A stretch of 33,476 nucleotides of DNA from Bacteroidales bacterium. GTDB taxonomy: Bacteria; Bacteroidota; Bacteroidia; Bacteroidales; JAAYJT01. The translations under genes were made by a program, and so were the position numbers. Positions 1 through 8,350 of the stretch are shown here, piece by piece; position 1 is the first letter of the stretch; each line of letters starts with the position of its first letter. A model generated the notes under the pieces. The model searched no databases. It saw only the letters and a program-made list of their open reading frames with translations, and was not told the DNA's origin. The stretch lies in NCBI GenBank assembly GCA_030684735.1, contig JAUXXY010000190.1:1-33476 (forward strand), given 5' to 3'.

Positions 1-838
1 CGCTCGTTTTCAATGCTTTAAAAGCAGTATCTACCTGCCATCGTTCTTTGTATATTGATTGAGCCTCATCGGGTTTATTGAATGAAACAAAGATCTGAAG
101 TTCGGGAACCCCGTGTTTGTTTTTGACTTTTGAAGCCGAAAGATAGCAAAGCTGACCATTGACATTTACAATATTTCGGCAGAACCCATACTGGTTGATC
201 TTTAGGTGGTTAAATAGCCATGAAGCTTTGACTCGATGACCGTTTCTTGGAATGATAACCCAAAAATTCTCACGAATGCGAATGTGGTATCGTATTCGAT
301 TGAGGTTGAGATAACCCAACCAATGATCTCCAACAAACTCTCTGTCAGCTAGCAGGCAATCAATGCTGAGAATGCCAAACAGGTCAATGTATCGCTGCAT
401 GAGTTCAATACGTTCGGCAGTGGATGAATTGCCAAATTTTGGCATCATCTTAAACAGAATGGGAAAGGCAACACCTTGATAAACAACAGCAAGAACCAGA
501 ACATTGATGTTTGTTGCTCCAAACTTCCAATTAGTTCTATCTAATGCCAGGCGGTAAGGTGGTTTATGCGGTAACAAGGCGAACACAAAGCGGGCAATAA
601 GGCTGGTATCCAGCAGATACTCTGACATGAACCGTTGTATTCTGCGAAGAGAAGAATCAACCCTGACGTCTGTATCAAAACTGGTTGCAAGCTTTTCAAA
701 ACAAACAGTCTGAACTTTGCAAAGAGCACAGATAAATAAGCCAAAGAACTTTATTCGGGCCAGATTCATACTGTCCCCGAAAACTTGCGATAATGTAAAG
801 AATAAAATGCTACTTTTACTTTCAAATCTGGTGTTCAT
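1..838 (-). CDS. IS4-type DDE transposase, 3' end beyond window
   Basis: The minus strand reads without a stop from an ATG at 838 to the left edge. The translation looks like an IS4-superfamily transposase: a hydrophobic N-terminal part, LALDRTNWKFG (first catalytic Asp), LLADREFVGDHW (second Asp), and IYKERWQVDTAFKALK near the edge. The last matches the IS4 signature Y-x2-R-x3-E-x6-K, except that the glutamate position is Asp in this copy. The frame stays open about 60 bases upstream of the ATG, to a TGA near 900, so an alternative upstream start is possible; the ATG has no clear ribosome site. The enzyme would move its own insertion sequence by cut and paste. Only one end of the element can lie in the window and I could not place a terminal inverted repeat, so element borders and activity are open. 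Confidence in the family is high; IS4 subgroup not determined. Confidence 0.85.
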   Translation of the reverse strand, partial: MNTRFESKSSILFFTLSQVFGDSMNLARIKFFGLFICALCKVQTVCFEKLATSFDTDVRVDSSLRRIQRFMSEYLLDTSLIARFVFALLPHKPPYRLALDRTNWKFGATNINVLVLAVVYQGVAFPILFKMMPKFGNSSTAERIELMQRYIDLFGILSIDCLLADREFVGDHWLGYLNLNRIRYHIRIRENFWVIIPRNGHRVKASWLFNHLKINQYGFCRNIVNVNGQLCYLSASKVKNKHGVPELQIFVSFNKPDEAQSIYKERWQVDTAFKALKTS

Positions 839-1141
839 GTATCTTGGTGTTAGATGTGGGAATTTATCATCTAAGATACTGAATACCAGATTATTAAATC
901 ATTATTTTCAAATAAGTTATCACCAAGTTATTAACATATATTATTGATTGTCAATTTGTTATAATTTTTGTCATGTACTAAGCATAGATTGTTAAAAAAC
1001 ACTACAAAGATAAAACAAAACTGAAAAATATTTTACACCATTCTCTTCAAAGATTAAAAAAAAATATCCTATCTGGAACGATAATTGTTTCTCCAAATGA
1101 TTAACTTGCCATGTTATTGAAATCAATAAAATATAACTGTT
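839..1141. other. AT-rich gap with presumed IS right end
   Basis: About 300 bases lie between the transposase start and the macroglobulin gene. The stretch is very AT-rich. It must contain the outer end of the insertion sequence and the promoter of the macroglobulin gene, but I see no convincing inverted repeat, target duplication or TAnnTTTG box. A possible 76-residue plus-strand reading at 717-947 lies mostly over the transposase and is not supported as a gene. Confidence 0.5.
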
Positions 1142-4100
1142 ATGAAATTGAAGTTGGTTTTCATTATCGGTGCGTTTGCCGCGGTAGTCATAGCCTTTGC
1201 ATCTGGAAACTCCCCGCAAAAATCTAGTACAATAAATAGTAAATCCTTTGAAGGCAGATGGGTAAAGGCAGACTCGCTCAAGAAAGCCGGCATGCCTCAA
1301 GCTGCCTTGCCGGTGGTTGAAGCAATAATTGCGGATGCCCGAAAAGCCAAGGCCCAACCTACAATGATCAAGGCCATCATCTACAAAATGGCCTTATGGT
1401 CGGAGTATGAACAGGATTACCCAGAAAAAAGCATCTCCCTGCTTGATGCGGAGATTCAACAGGCAGATATGCCCTCTTACTCGATCTTGCACAGCCTGCA
1501 GGGAGAGATGTATTGGCGTTATTTTGAACAAAACCGCTACCGCGTATTCGACCGTACAGCCCTCGTCTCTACTCCGGGCAACGATATCAAAACCTGGGAT
1601 GCACGCGCCATCCTTCAAAAGGCTTCAGAGCATTTTCAGGAATCGCTCAAGGACAGCGATGAACTGAAAAAGACCGATGTAGGCGATTTATATGCCATCA
1701 TTGAGAAAAAGGAAGAATCCAGGCGTTACCGTCCCACTCTCTTCGATCTGCTGGCTCACCGTACTTTGGATTTCTACATGCAGGAAGAACCCTATTCCAT
1801 GCCCGCTTTAAAAAGCTTTGTCCTTGACAAGGAGATATATTTTGACGAAGCCAATGCTTTTGCCAACCTTGAGCTTGAAAAGCCAGGAGATGGTATCTTT
1901 ATCTATCATGCAATGGAAGTATTTAGACAAATTACAGGGTTACATTTGAGCCGTAAGGAGCCTTTTGCCCTGGTAGATGTGGAACTAAAAAGACTCTCGT
2001 ATGTAAGGCAAAAAAGCATCCTGGGCGATAAAGACATCCTTTACATACAAGCCCTCGAACGGCTCGAAACAAAATATCAAAACCAACCGGTTTTCGCTGA
2101 CATTGCTTTTGCCCTGGCTTCCGAACTTGAACGCCTGGGTAATAACTACGACCCTTTTACTAAACCCGAAACCCGTTTGTTGCTTACAAAAGCCAAAGAA
2201 AAATGCGAAACAGTCCTCCGCCTATTTCCCGATGAGCCGGCTACCAAAAACTGCCGCATCCTCCTGGATCGCCTTAATAAACCGGAGATAAACATCGAAA
2301 CTGAATATGTGAACCTGACCGGCCAGGCAATGAAAGCTTCTGTCGCATTCAAAAACATGGCAGTTGTGTATTTCCGGCTTCTGCGCATGGAACCAGGGCA
2401 GGAACGTAGGCTCCGCGTGGGCAATCAACGCCCCGAAGACTTGCTTAAAACATACCTGGACTTGCCGGCCCTGAGGAAGTGGGAACAATACTTGCCCGAC
2501 GACGGCGACTTGCAGCTCCACCGCACCGAAATAGCAATATCATCATTATCTGCAGGCTACTACGTGTTGCTGGCTTCCCAAACACCTGAGTTTATTCCAA
2601 CTAACGAAACAATTGCATGGAGCGCATTCTGGGTCTCATCCATAGCTTTTGTGAACCGCGATCTGGGCAACGGTGCCTTGGAATACCGAGTGATGAACCG
2701 CGACAGCGGAAAACCCATGAAGAATGTCACAGCCACTACATATATCCGGCAATATGAACAAGCTACCCGCACCTATGAGTTGATACAGGGGCAAACTTAT
2801 ACCACCAACTGCGATGGCTATTTTTTCATTCCTCCTGCTGGCCGGCAGGAACGGTCGGCCAACTTCATCGTTGAATTTAAAACTCGCAACGACCGGCTGG
2901 TTACCGATAACTACTTTTACCAATACTGGCAAGAACCGGAAAAAAACCCAAAGCGTATCCAAACCCATTTATTCACCGACAGGGCTTTGTATCGCCCCGG
3001 ACAAATGGTTTACTACAAAGGCATCATGGTTGAGAGTGATGGAGAGACCCACCTGGCAATGAAAAATAAAAAAACATCGGTTATCCTGTACAATGTGAAC
3101 TATGAAAAAGTAACTGAGCAGTTTCACACCACCAACGAATTTGGATCATTCAACGGTAATTTTGCATTACCCAGCACCGGACTGACCGGCTATTACCAGA
3201 TAAATTCGCAGCATGGCAGTATGGGTTTCACCGTTGAAGAATATCGCCTGCCACGCTTCCAGGTAGTGTTCGACACCTTGCGCGAAAGCTATAAACTGGG
3301 CGAGATGGTTACAATAACAGGAGAAGCCAAGGCATACGCAGGCAATCCCATCGGTGGGGCCAATGTAACATACAGGGTAACACGGCAGGCTAGGTTCCCA
3401 TTCTGGAGCTACAGGTCAAGGCCTTACTTTCCTGCATCGCCTGAAGCAGAAATACTCAAAGGTGCAATAAAAACCAGCCCGGATGGTAAATTTAGCATCA
3501 CATTCCAGGCCATCGCCGATCCCAATATACCAAAAGAACACCAGCCTGTTTTTACTTACAACATCACAGCCGATGTCACTGATATTCAAGGCGAAACGCA
3601 AAGTGGGAACACCAGCATTGCCGCAGGGTACAAAGCCCTATTACTTGATGTGAACGTGGATAAAAATATGAACCGCGACACGTTTAAAGGGTTCATCATC
3701 AAGGCCACCAACCTTAACGGGCAACTTCAAGATGTAACAGGCGAAATAATCATTGAAAAGCTGATACAACCCCACCAAGTGTTTCGCGAAAGGCGTTGGG
3801 CACAATCCGACCGGTATGTGATAGAGCAACAAGCACATAACAAGCAATTCCCACACGATATGTATAAAGATGAAAAGAATCCTGAAAGCTGGGGCTGTGA
3901 GAAAGTTGTGCTGAAGACAAGTTTTAAAACCGGTAACACACAATCCCAGTTCCCTGGAGATTTTTACAGATGGGAACCCGGAGCTTACCGGTTGGTTCTG
4001 AAAACCAAGGATACTTTTGGCGAAACTGTTGAACACACAAGGCATTTCACGCTTTTCAACCCTGCTGGCAAACAAATGCCTGCCCGCGAAATATGGTGGA

Positions 4101-7100
4101 TGGTTCCCATTACCACCAAGGGCCAGCCTGGCGATAAAGCACAGGTGATGATCGGCTCGTCGCTAAACCTTATTGTACTCATGGAGGTTGAGTTAAAAGG
4201 TAAAATCATTGAAACCAGGAAGATACGCTTAAAACAAAACACACAACTCATTGAGGTTCCTGTTATAAAAGAACATAGAGGCAATTTTCGAATCCTCTTC
4301 ACCTCGGTAGCGTTAAATCGTTCATTCACCGAAGAGATTATCGTGGAAGTGCCACGAACAGACAGGCAACTCAACATCAAGCTAGAAACCATGCGATCGA
4401 AGCTTGAGCCGGGCAGCAAGGAGGAATGGAGCTTCCTGATTACCGATGGCGAAAATAAACCAGCCATCGCGGAACTGTTGGCTGGTATGTATGATGCATC
4501 GCTCGATGCCCTTATTCCCCATGCGTGGGCGTTGAATATATCCGAACGTGGATACCAACGGATGAACTGGACCTCACAACATGCTTTTGGTTTACGAAAA
4601 AGCAGATATTTTTCTTTTAGAACCCCACCTGCGCTAATTCCATATTTCCGCGAGTATGACCAGTTGCACTGGTTCGGGTTTAACCAGTTTGGCTATTATC
4701 GCTATGCCATGCACGACATGAAAGGGATGTTGCACACTATGCGGCCAGCCATGGCCCCTGAAGCGGAAGGCCCCCAAGGACAGGTAACGGAAGCAGGCGA
4801 AAACTTGGACGCTGGGGGACAGGCTGTTCCTTCGCCTGATATTCCAAACCAATCTTCTGTGGTTGAAATGCCGGCAATGATGCTTCGGCGCGATTTCAGG
4901 GAAACGGCATTCTTCTTCCCGCAGTTGGTTACGGATAAGACCGGAAATACCAAACTGCAATTTACATTACCTGAATCGTTCACGCGGTGGAAAATGATGG
5001 GCTTGGGACACAACAAAGACCTTAGAAAAGGAAGCATTGTTCAGGAATTTGTGTCGAGCCGCGAAGTGATGGTGGTCCCTAATGCACCTCGCTTTTTCCG
5101 CCAGGGCGATCAAACAATGTTCCAGGCTAAGGTGGTGAACACCACTGCCGAACCCATCAGCGCCATGGCCTTGCTCGAACTGTTCGATGCCGTGACAATG
5201 CATTCGGTGGATGAGCTTTACGGATTACAAAGCAAACCGATAGAAATAACTATTCCTGCCAACAGTGCAAGGGATGTGAGTTGGAATCTGATCGTTCCAG
5301 TTGATGGCCCTTATGCGTTGGTTTACAAGGTGAAAGCTGCGACTAACACACACAGCGACGGGGAGGAGAAAATGATTCCGGTGCTAACAAACCGCCAACT
5401 GGTCACCGAATCCATGCCATTATTTGTCAATAGCCAGGAAACGCGTTTGTTTACCATGACTAAGTTACTCGAGAGCAGCGAACCTTCCTCAACCCTCCGA
5501 CATCATCGGGTAACTCTCGAATTTACTACAAATCCTGTGTGGTATGCTGTACAGGCGCTTCCTTATCTGGCCGAGCCTCACTACCGCAGTGCCGATGCAC
5601 TATTCCACAGGTTCTATGCTAATCGCCTGGCTTCCTATATCCTTAATAGCAATCGAGAAATTGAAAGGATTTTTGAAGTGTGGCGCAAAACCCAGCCCGA
5701 CGCCCTTTTGGCGAACCTCGAAAAAAATCAGGAGCTGAAGAACATTGTGGTTGAAGAAACTCCCTGGCTGCGTGATGCACGCCTTGAATCGGAAAACAAG
5801 CGCAAAATAGCCCTGATGTTCGACCGTAACCAAATTGATCAGGAATTGCTACAAACCATTAAGGATCTGCTGCAGATGCAACTCGACAACGGGGGTTGGC
5901 CCTGGATGCCCGGTATGCCTGATAACCAATATATCACCCGCCAGATTGTGGCAGGGCTGGGGCGCCTGCGAACCCTCGGTGCCCTGAACCTTAGCGATTA
6001 TCCTGATCTTTCGGTTAGACTTAAAAAAGCAGTTTATTACCTCGACGAGCGCATGCTCGAAGAAAAAGATCGGCTGAGCATAAAGGCCGGGGAAAAACAC
6101 CTCTGTCATGGAGCCATTCAGTATTTATGGGCAAGAAGCTATTTTTCCGGCGATTATCCGTTTGGTGACAAACATGCACAAATGTTTGAATTCTGGACCG
6201 ATCAGGCATCAAAATATTGGCTTGAACAACCCATTTACATGCAAGGAATGATTGCACTGGCTTTGCAGCGCACTGGTAATGCCAACAAGGCACAACAAAT
6301 TTTAAGGTCCCTGAAAAACAAAGCGCTGTACAACACTGAGATGGGAATGTATTGGCGCGATCTGCAACCAGGGTATTACTGGTACCAGGCTCCCATCGAA
6401 GCACAAGCCCTGCTGATCGAAGCATTTGCTATTGTTGCTAAAGATTTCGATTCGGTTCAAAAAATGCAGCAGTGGCTGGTGAAGCAAAAACAAACCCAGG
6501 CATGGAAAACCAACCGGGCTACTGCCGAAGCAATCTATGCCATCCTAATGCATGGAAAGCCGTTGCTGGCTCCGAACAAGGATATAACTGTTACTATCGG
6601 TGGCATAACAATCGATCCGGCGAAAGACCCTGCTATCAGTGAGGAAGCCGGAACAGGGTATTTCAGAATATCATGGAACCGTAGTGAGATTACTTCCGAT
6701 ATGGCCATGATTACAGTGAATAACAAAGGCAAATCCATTGGATGGGGAGGACTCTACTGGCAGTATTTTGAACAACTCGACCGCATCACCCCACATGAAA
6801 CGCCGTTAAAACTCAGCAGGAGCATAATGCGCGAAAAATTAACCCGATCGGGAACCGTGTTAGAAAAAGTAAATGACACTACACCATTAAAAGTTGGGGA
6901 TAAAATGGTTTTACGTATCGAACTTCGCGTGGACCGCGACATGGAATATATACACATGAAAGACTTACGCGCACCGGCATTCGAGCCAATCAATCAGATA
7001 TCGCAATATCATTATCAGGGTGGATTGAGTTATTACGAAAATCCACGCGATGTGGCCGCACATTACTTCTTCCAGTACCTTCCAAAAGGCACCTGGGTGT

Positions 7101-7228
7101 TTGAATACCCGGTTTTTGTAACCCAATCCGGAAACTTTTCATCAGGCATCACCACCATCGAGTGTTTGTATGCACCGGAATTTAAAGCACATAGCGAAGG
7201 CATACGCATCAACATACAAAAACAGTGA
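1142..7228 (+). CDS. Alpha-2-macroglobulin family protein, thioester motif lost
   Basis: A 2028-residue exported protein. Residues 1-22 are a signal peptide without a lipobox Cys. Residues 25-600 are a helical and beta N-terminal part. A macroglobulin MG2 motif is at 612-621 (TDRALYRPGQ), followed by further beta-sandwich domains. A flexible Ala/Pro/Glu/Gly-rich linker lies at about 1193-1245. The A2M core starts near 1250 (TAFFFPQLVTDKTGN), and a helical TED-like domain contains NGGWPWMPG near 1582. Bacterial macroglobulins trap proteases in the periplasm, often through a Cys-Gln thioester. Here the equivalent site, within LPYLAEPHYRSADALFHR, reads Ser-Ala-Asp-Ala at 1483-1486 where thioester members have Cys-x-Glu-Gln. 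No covalent trap should form, as in the known thioester-less YfaS-type class. No pbpC gene is adjacent. The family is certain; role as protease inhibitor or as an envelope structural/transport protein is inference. Confidence 0.93.
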   Translation: MKLKLVFIIGAFAAVVIAFASGNSPQKSSTINSKSFEGRWVKADSLKKAGMPQAALPVVEAIIADARKAKAQPTMIKAIIYKMALWSEYEQDYPEKSISLLDAEIQQADMPSYSILHSLQGEMYWRYFEQNRYRVFDRTALVSTPGNDIKTWDARAILQKASEHFQESLKDSDELKKTDVGDLYAIIEKKEESRRYRPTLFDLLAHRTLDFYMQEEPYSMPALKSFVLDKEIYFDEANAFANLELEKPGDGIFIYHAMEVFRQITGLHLSRKEPFALVDVELKRLSYVRQKSILGDKDILYIQALERLETKYQNQPVFADIAFALASELERLGNNYDPFTKPETRLLLTKAKEKCETVLRLFPDEPATKNCRILLDRLNKPEINIETEYVNLTGQAMKASVAFKNMAVVYFRLLRMEPGQERRLRVGNQRPEDLLKTYLDLPALRKWEQYLPDDGDLQLHRTEIAISSLSAGYYVLLASQTPEFIPTNETIAWSAFWVSSIAFVNRDLGNGALEYRVMNRDSGKPMKNVTATTYIRQYEQATRTYELIQGQTYTTNCDGYFFIPPAGRQERSANFIVEFKTRNDRLVTDNYFYQYWQEPEKNPKRIQTHLFTDRALYRPGQMVYYKGIMVESDGETHLAMKNKKTSVILYNVNYEKVTEQFHTTNEFGSFNGNFALPSTGLTGYYQINSQHGSMGFTVEEYRLPRFQVVFDTLRESYKLGEMVTITGEAKAYAGNPIGGANVTYRVTRQARFPFWSYRSRPYFPASPEAEILKGAIKTSPDGKFSITFQAIADPNIPKEHQPVFTYNITADVTDIQGETQSGNTSIAAGYKALLLDVNVDKNMNRDTFKGFIIKATNLNGQLQDVTGEIIIEKLIQPHQVFRERRWAQSDRYVIEQQAHNKQFPHDMYKDEKNPESWGCEKVVLKTSFKTGNTQSQFPGDFYRWEPGAYRLVLKTKDTFGETVEHTRHFTLFNPAGKQMPAREIWWMVPITTKGQPGDKAQVMIGSSLNLIVLMEVELKGKIIETRKIRLKQNTQLIEVPVIKEHRGNFRILFTSVALNRSFTEEIIVEVPRTDRQLNIKLETMRSKLEPGSKEEWSFLITDGENKPAIAELLAGMYDASLDALIPHAWALNISERGYQRMNWTSQHAFGLRKSRYFSFRTPPALIPYFREYDQLHWFGFNQFGYYRYAMHDMKGMLHTMRPAMAPEAEGPQGQVTEAGENLDAGGQAVPSPDIPNQSSVVEMPAMMLRRDFRETAFFFPQLVTDKTGNTKLQFTLPESFTRWKMMGLGHNKDLRKGSIVQEFVSSREVMVVPNAPRFFRQGDQTMFQAKVVNTTAEPISAMALLELFDAVTMHSVDELYGLQSKPIEITIPANSARDVSWNLIVPVDGPYALVYKVKAATNTHSDGEEKMIPVLTNRQLVTESMPLFVNSQETRLFTMTKLLESSEPSSTLRHHRVTLEFTTNPVWYAVQALPYLAEPHYRSADALFHRFYANRLASYILNSNREIERIFEVWRKTQPDALLANLEKNQELKNIVVEETPWLRDARLESENKRKIALMFDRNQIDQELLQTIKDLLQMQLDNGGWPWMPGMPDNQYITRQIVAGLGRLRTLGALNLSDYPDLSVRLKKAVYYLDERMLEEKDRLSIKAGEKHLCHGAIQYLWARSYFSGDYPFGDKHAQMFEFWTDQASKYWLEQPIYMQGMIALALQRTGNANKAQQILRSLKNKALYNTEMGMYWRDLQPGYYWYQAPIEAQALLIEAFAIVAKDFDSVQKMQQWLVKQKQTQAWKTNRATAEAIYAILMHGKPLLAPNKDITVTIGGITIDPAKDPAISEEAGTGYFRISWNRSEITSDMAMITVNNKGKSIGWGGLYWQYFEQLDRITPHETPLKLSRSIMREKLTRSGTVLEKVNDTTPLKVGDKMVLRIELRVDRDMEYIHMKDLRAPAFEPINQISQYHYQGGLSYYENPRDVAAHYFFQYLPKGTWVFEYPVFVTQSGNFSSGITTIECLYAPEFKAHSEGIRINIQKQ

Positions 7229-7398
7229 TTTACACATCTTCGCTGTTAATAAATATGAAAAACATACCCAATGTAGGGGTTTGGCCACGTGATTTGCTTT
7301 ATGATTGTTGCTATTAGGGTGATGTTAAACCTAATTTAGCACATTAAGAATGCTTCAGCCTCCTACGTCGGCTTCTTGCCTGCCGGCAAGGCAAGCCC

Positions 7399-7440
7399 AA
7401 TGACGTCATTGCGAGGAGGAACGACGAAGCAATCTATACA
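7399..7440. repeat. Half copy of a dispersed REP-like element
   Basis: In the gap between two converging genes, CGTCATTGCGAGG at 7404-7416 and GAAGCAATCT at 7426-7435 match the left half of the fuller element at 23657-23682. The left edge forms a perfect 12-base palindrome AATGACGTCATT (7399-7410), as if two element ends were joined. No matching right arm follows. A GC-rich hairpin-like stretch (around 7376-7396, with GCCGGC at its centre) sits just before it. Such non-coding repeats are common in Bacteroidota genomes; function unknown. Confidence 0.65.
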
Positions 7441-7480
7441 CCATTCGATGCTTAACTTAACAAAAGGGTTGCAAGGAATA

Positions 7481-8134
7481 TTAACGCGAAGGCAGCAGGT
7501 ACAGAAAGATGGCAAAGAAATGGCAGATACTGCCTCCCAGCACAAAAAGATGCCATATTACATGGCTAAAGCGATATTTGCGCCACAAATAGAAAATTAC
7601 GCCCAGCGAGTAAGACAATCCCCCTGCCAATAGCCAATAGATCGCACCGGCAGGTACGTTTTGAACCAGAGGCCCCAAGGCAATAATAATGATCCAACCC
7701 ATTCCGATATACAACAAGGTTCCTATGATCCTTAGCTTGTCGGAGTAGAAAAATATTTTGAACAGCACCCCGGCTATGGCCAACCCCCAGATGATACCGA
7801 ACAGTGTCCAACCCCAGGGGCCACGAAGAGGCACCAGGCAAAAAGGGGTATATGTCCCCGCAATAAGCATGAAGATGGAGGCATGATCAAAAAGGTTAAA
7901 GAATTTTTTGGTTTTCTTTCTCTGGATGGCATGGAAGAGCGTGCTTGACATATAAAGTATAATCAAGCTGGCGCCATAGATTGAAAAACTCACGATTTGC
8001 CAGGTATCGCCATTGCGGATGGCTGCGAAAACGATCAGCAGCACCAGGGCTGCTATACTCAGCAAAACTCCTATGCCATGAGTGATGCTATTAAAAATTT
8101 CGTGTAAATAAAGTACCCAGCGGCGGCGTTCCAT
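7481..8134 (-). CDS. trhA: Hemolysin III / PAQR-family membrane protein
   Basis: A 217-residue seven-helix membrane protein of the hemolysin III (YqfA/TrhA, PAQR) family, of normal length. The start motif EIFNSITHGIG, the block SSTLFHAIQRKK...LFDHASIFMLIAGTYTPF and the C-terminal HVIWHLFVLGGSICHFF supply the conserved Ser, His and Asp residues that bind zinc in PAQR proteins. The E. coli member is involved in membrane-energetics homeostasis; the hemolysin name comes from heterologous expression of the Bacillus cereus protein, so a toxin role should not be assumed. It points toward the macroglobulin gene and stands alone, between that gene and a divergent transglutaminase unit. I chose the ATG at 8134 because the first residues already match the family N terminus. 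The 180-base gap upstream is shared with the divergent gene. Confidence 0.92.
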   Translation of the reverse strand: MERRRWVLYLHEIFNSITHGIGVLLSIAALVLLIVFAAIRNGDTWQIVSFSIYGASLIILYMSSTLFHAIQRKKTKKFFNLFDHASIFMLIAGTYTPFCLVPLRGPWGWTLFGIIWGLAIAGVLFKIFFYSDKLRIIGTLLYIGMGWIIIIALGPLVQNVPAGAIYWLLAGGLSYSLGVIFYLWRKYRFSHVIWHLFVLGGSICHFFAIFLYLLPSR

Positions 8135-8285
8135 ATAGTCTCCAATTTGATAAGCAAAGATGTAAAAGTAAACATTAGGTTTACAGCTAATCTAAACTCT
8201 GAAATTACCTGTGTATTGCTTGCCTAAAGTAGTTTTTTCTTTGAAGTAATTTATAGTGAGGTTGGCCACGTTTTATACATCACCA

Positions 8286-8315
8286 TTGTTTCATCTGGCA
8301 ATTTCATTACTTTTA
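8286..8315 (+). promoter_or_regulatory. Bacteroidota-type promoter for the DUF3857 pair
   Basis: TTG at 8286-8288, a 19-base spacer and TACTTTTA at 8308-8315 match the Bacteroidota sigma-ABfr pattern (TTG, about 19 bases, TAnnTTTG) with one mismatch in the last base. Transcription would begin near 8321, which lies after the ATG-like start at 8315 and before the ATG at 8351. This supports the later start for the following gene. Confidence 0.6.
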
Positions 8316-8350
8316 TGCCCCTAATCACAACACACAAAATCAGATTTGAT

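Noticed and set aside
717-947. 76-residue plus-strand reading beside the transposase
   Set aside because: It mostly overlaps the transposase gene on the other strand, with an AT-rich tail and no motifs.
3641-4075. 144-residue minus-strand reading inside the macroglobulin gene (and the similar 3985-4467)
   Set aside because: Opposite-strand shadow of a long, well supported gene; the translations have no recognisable motifs.
7481-8134. Haemolytic toxin
   Set aside because: The family name is historical; members are PAQR-type membrane proteins found in most bacteria.
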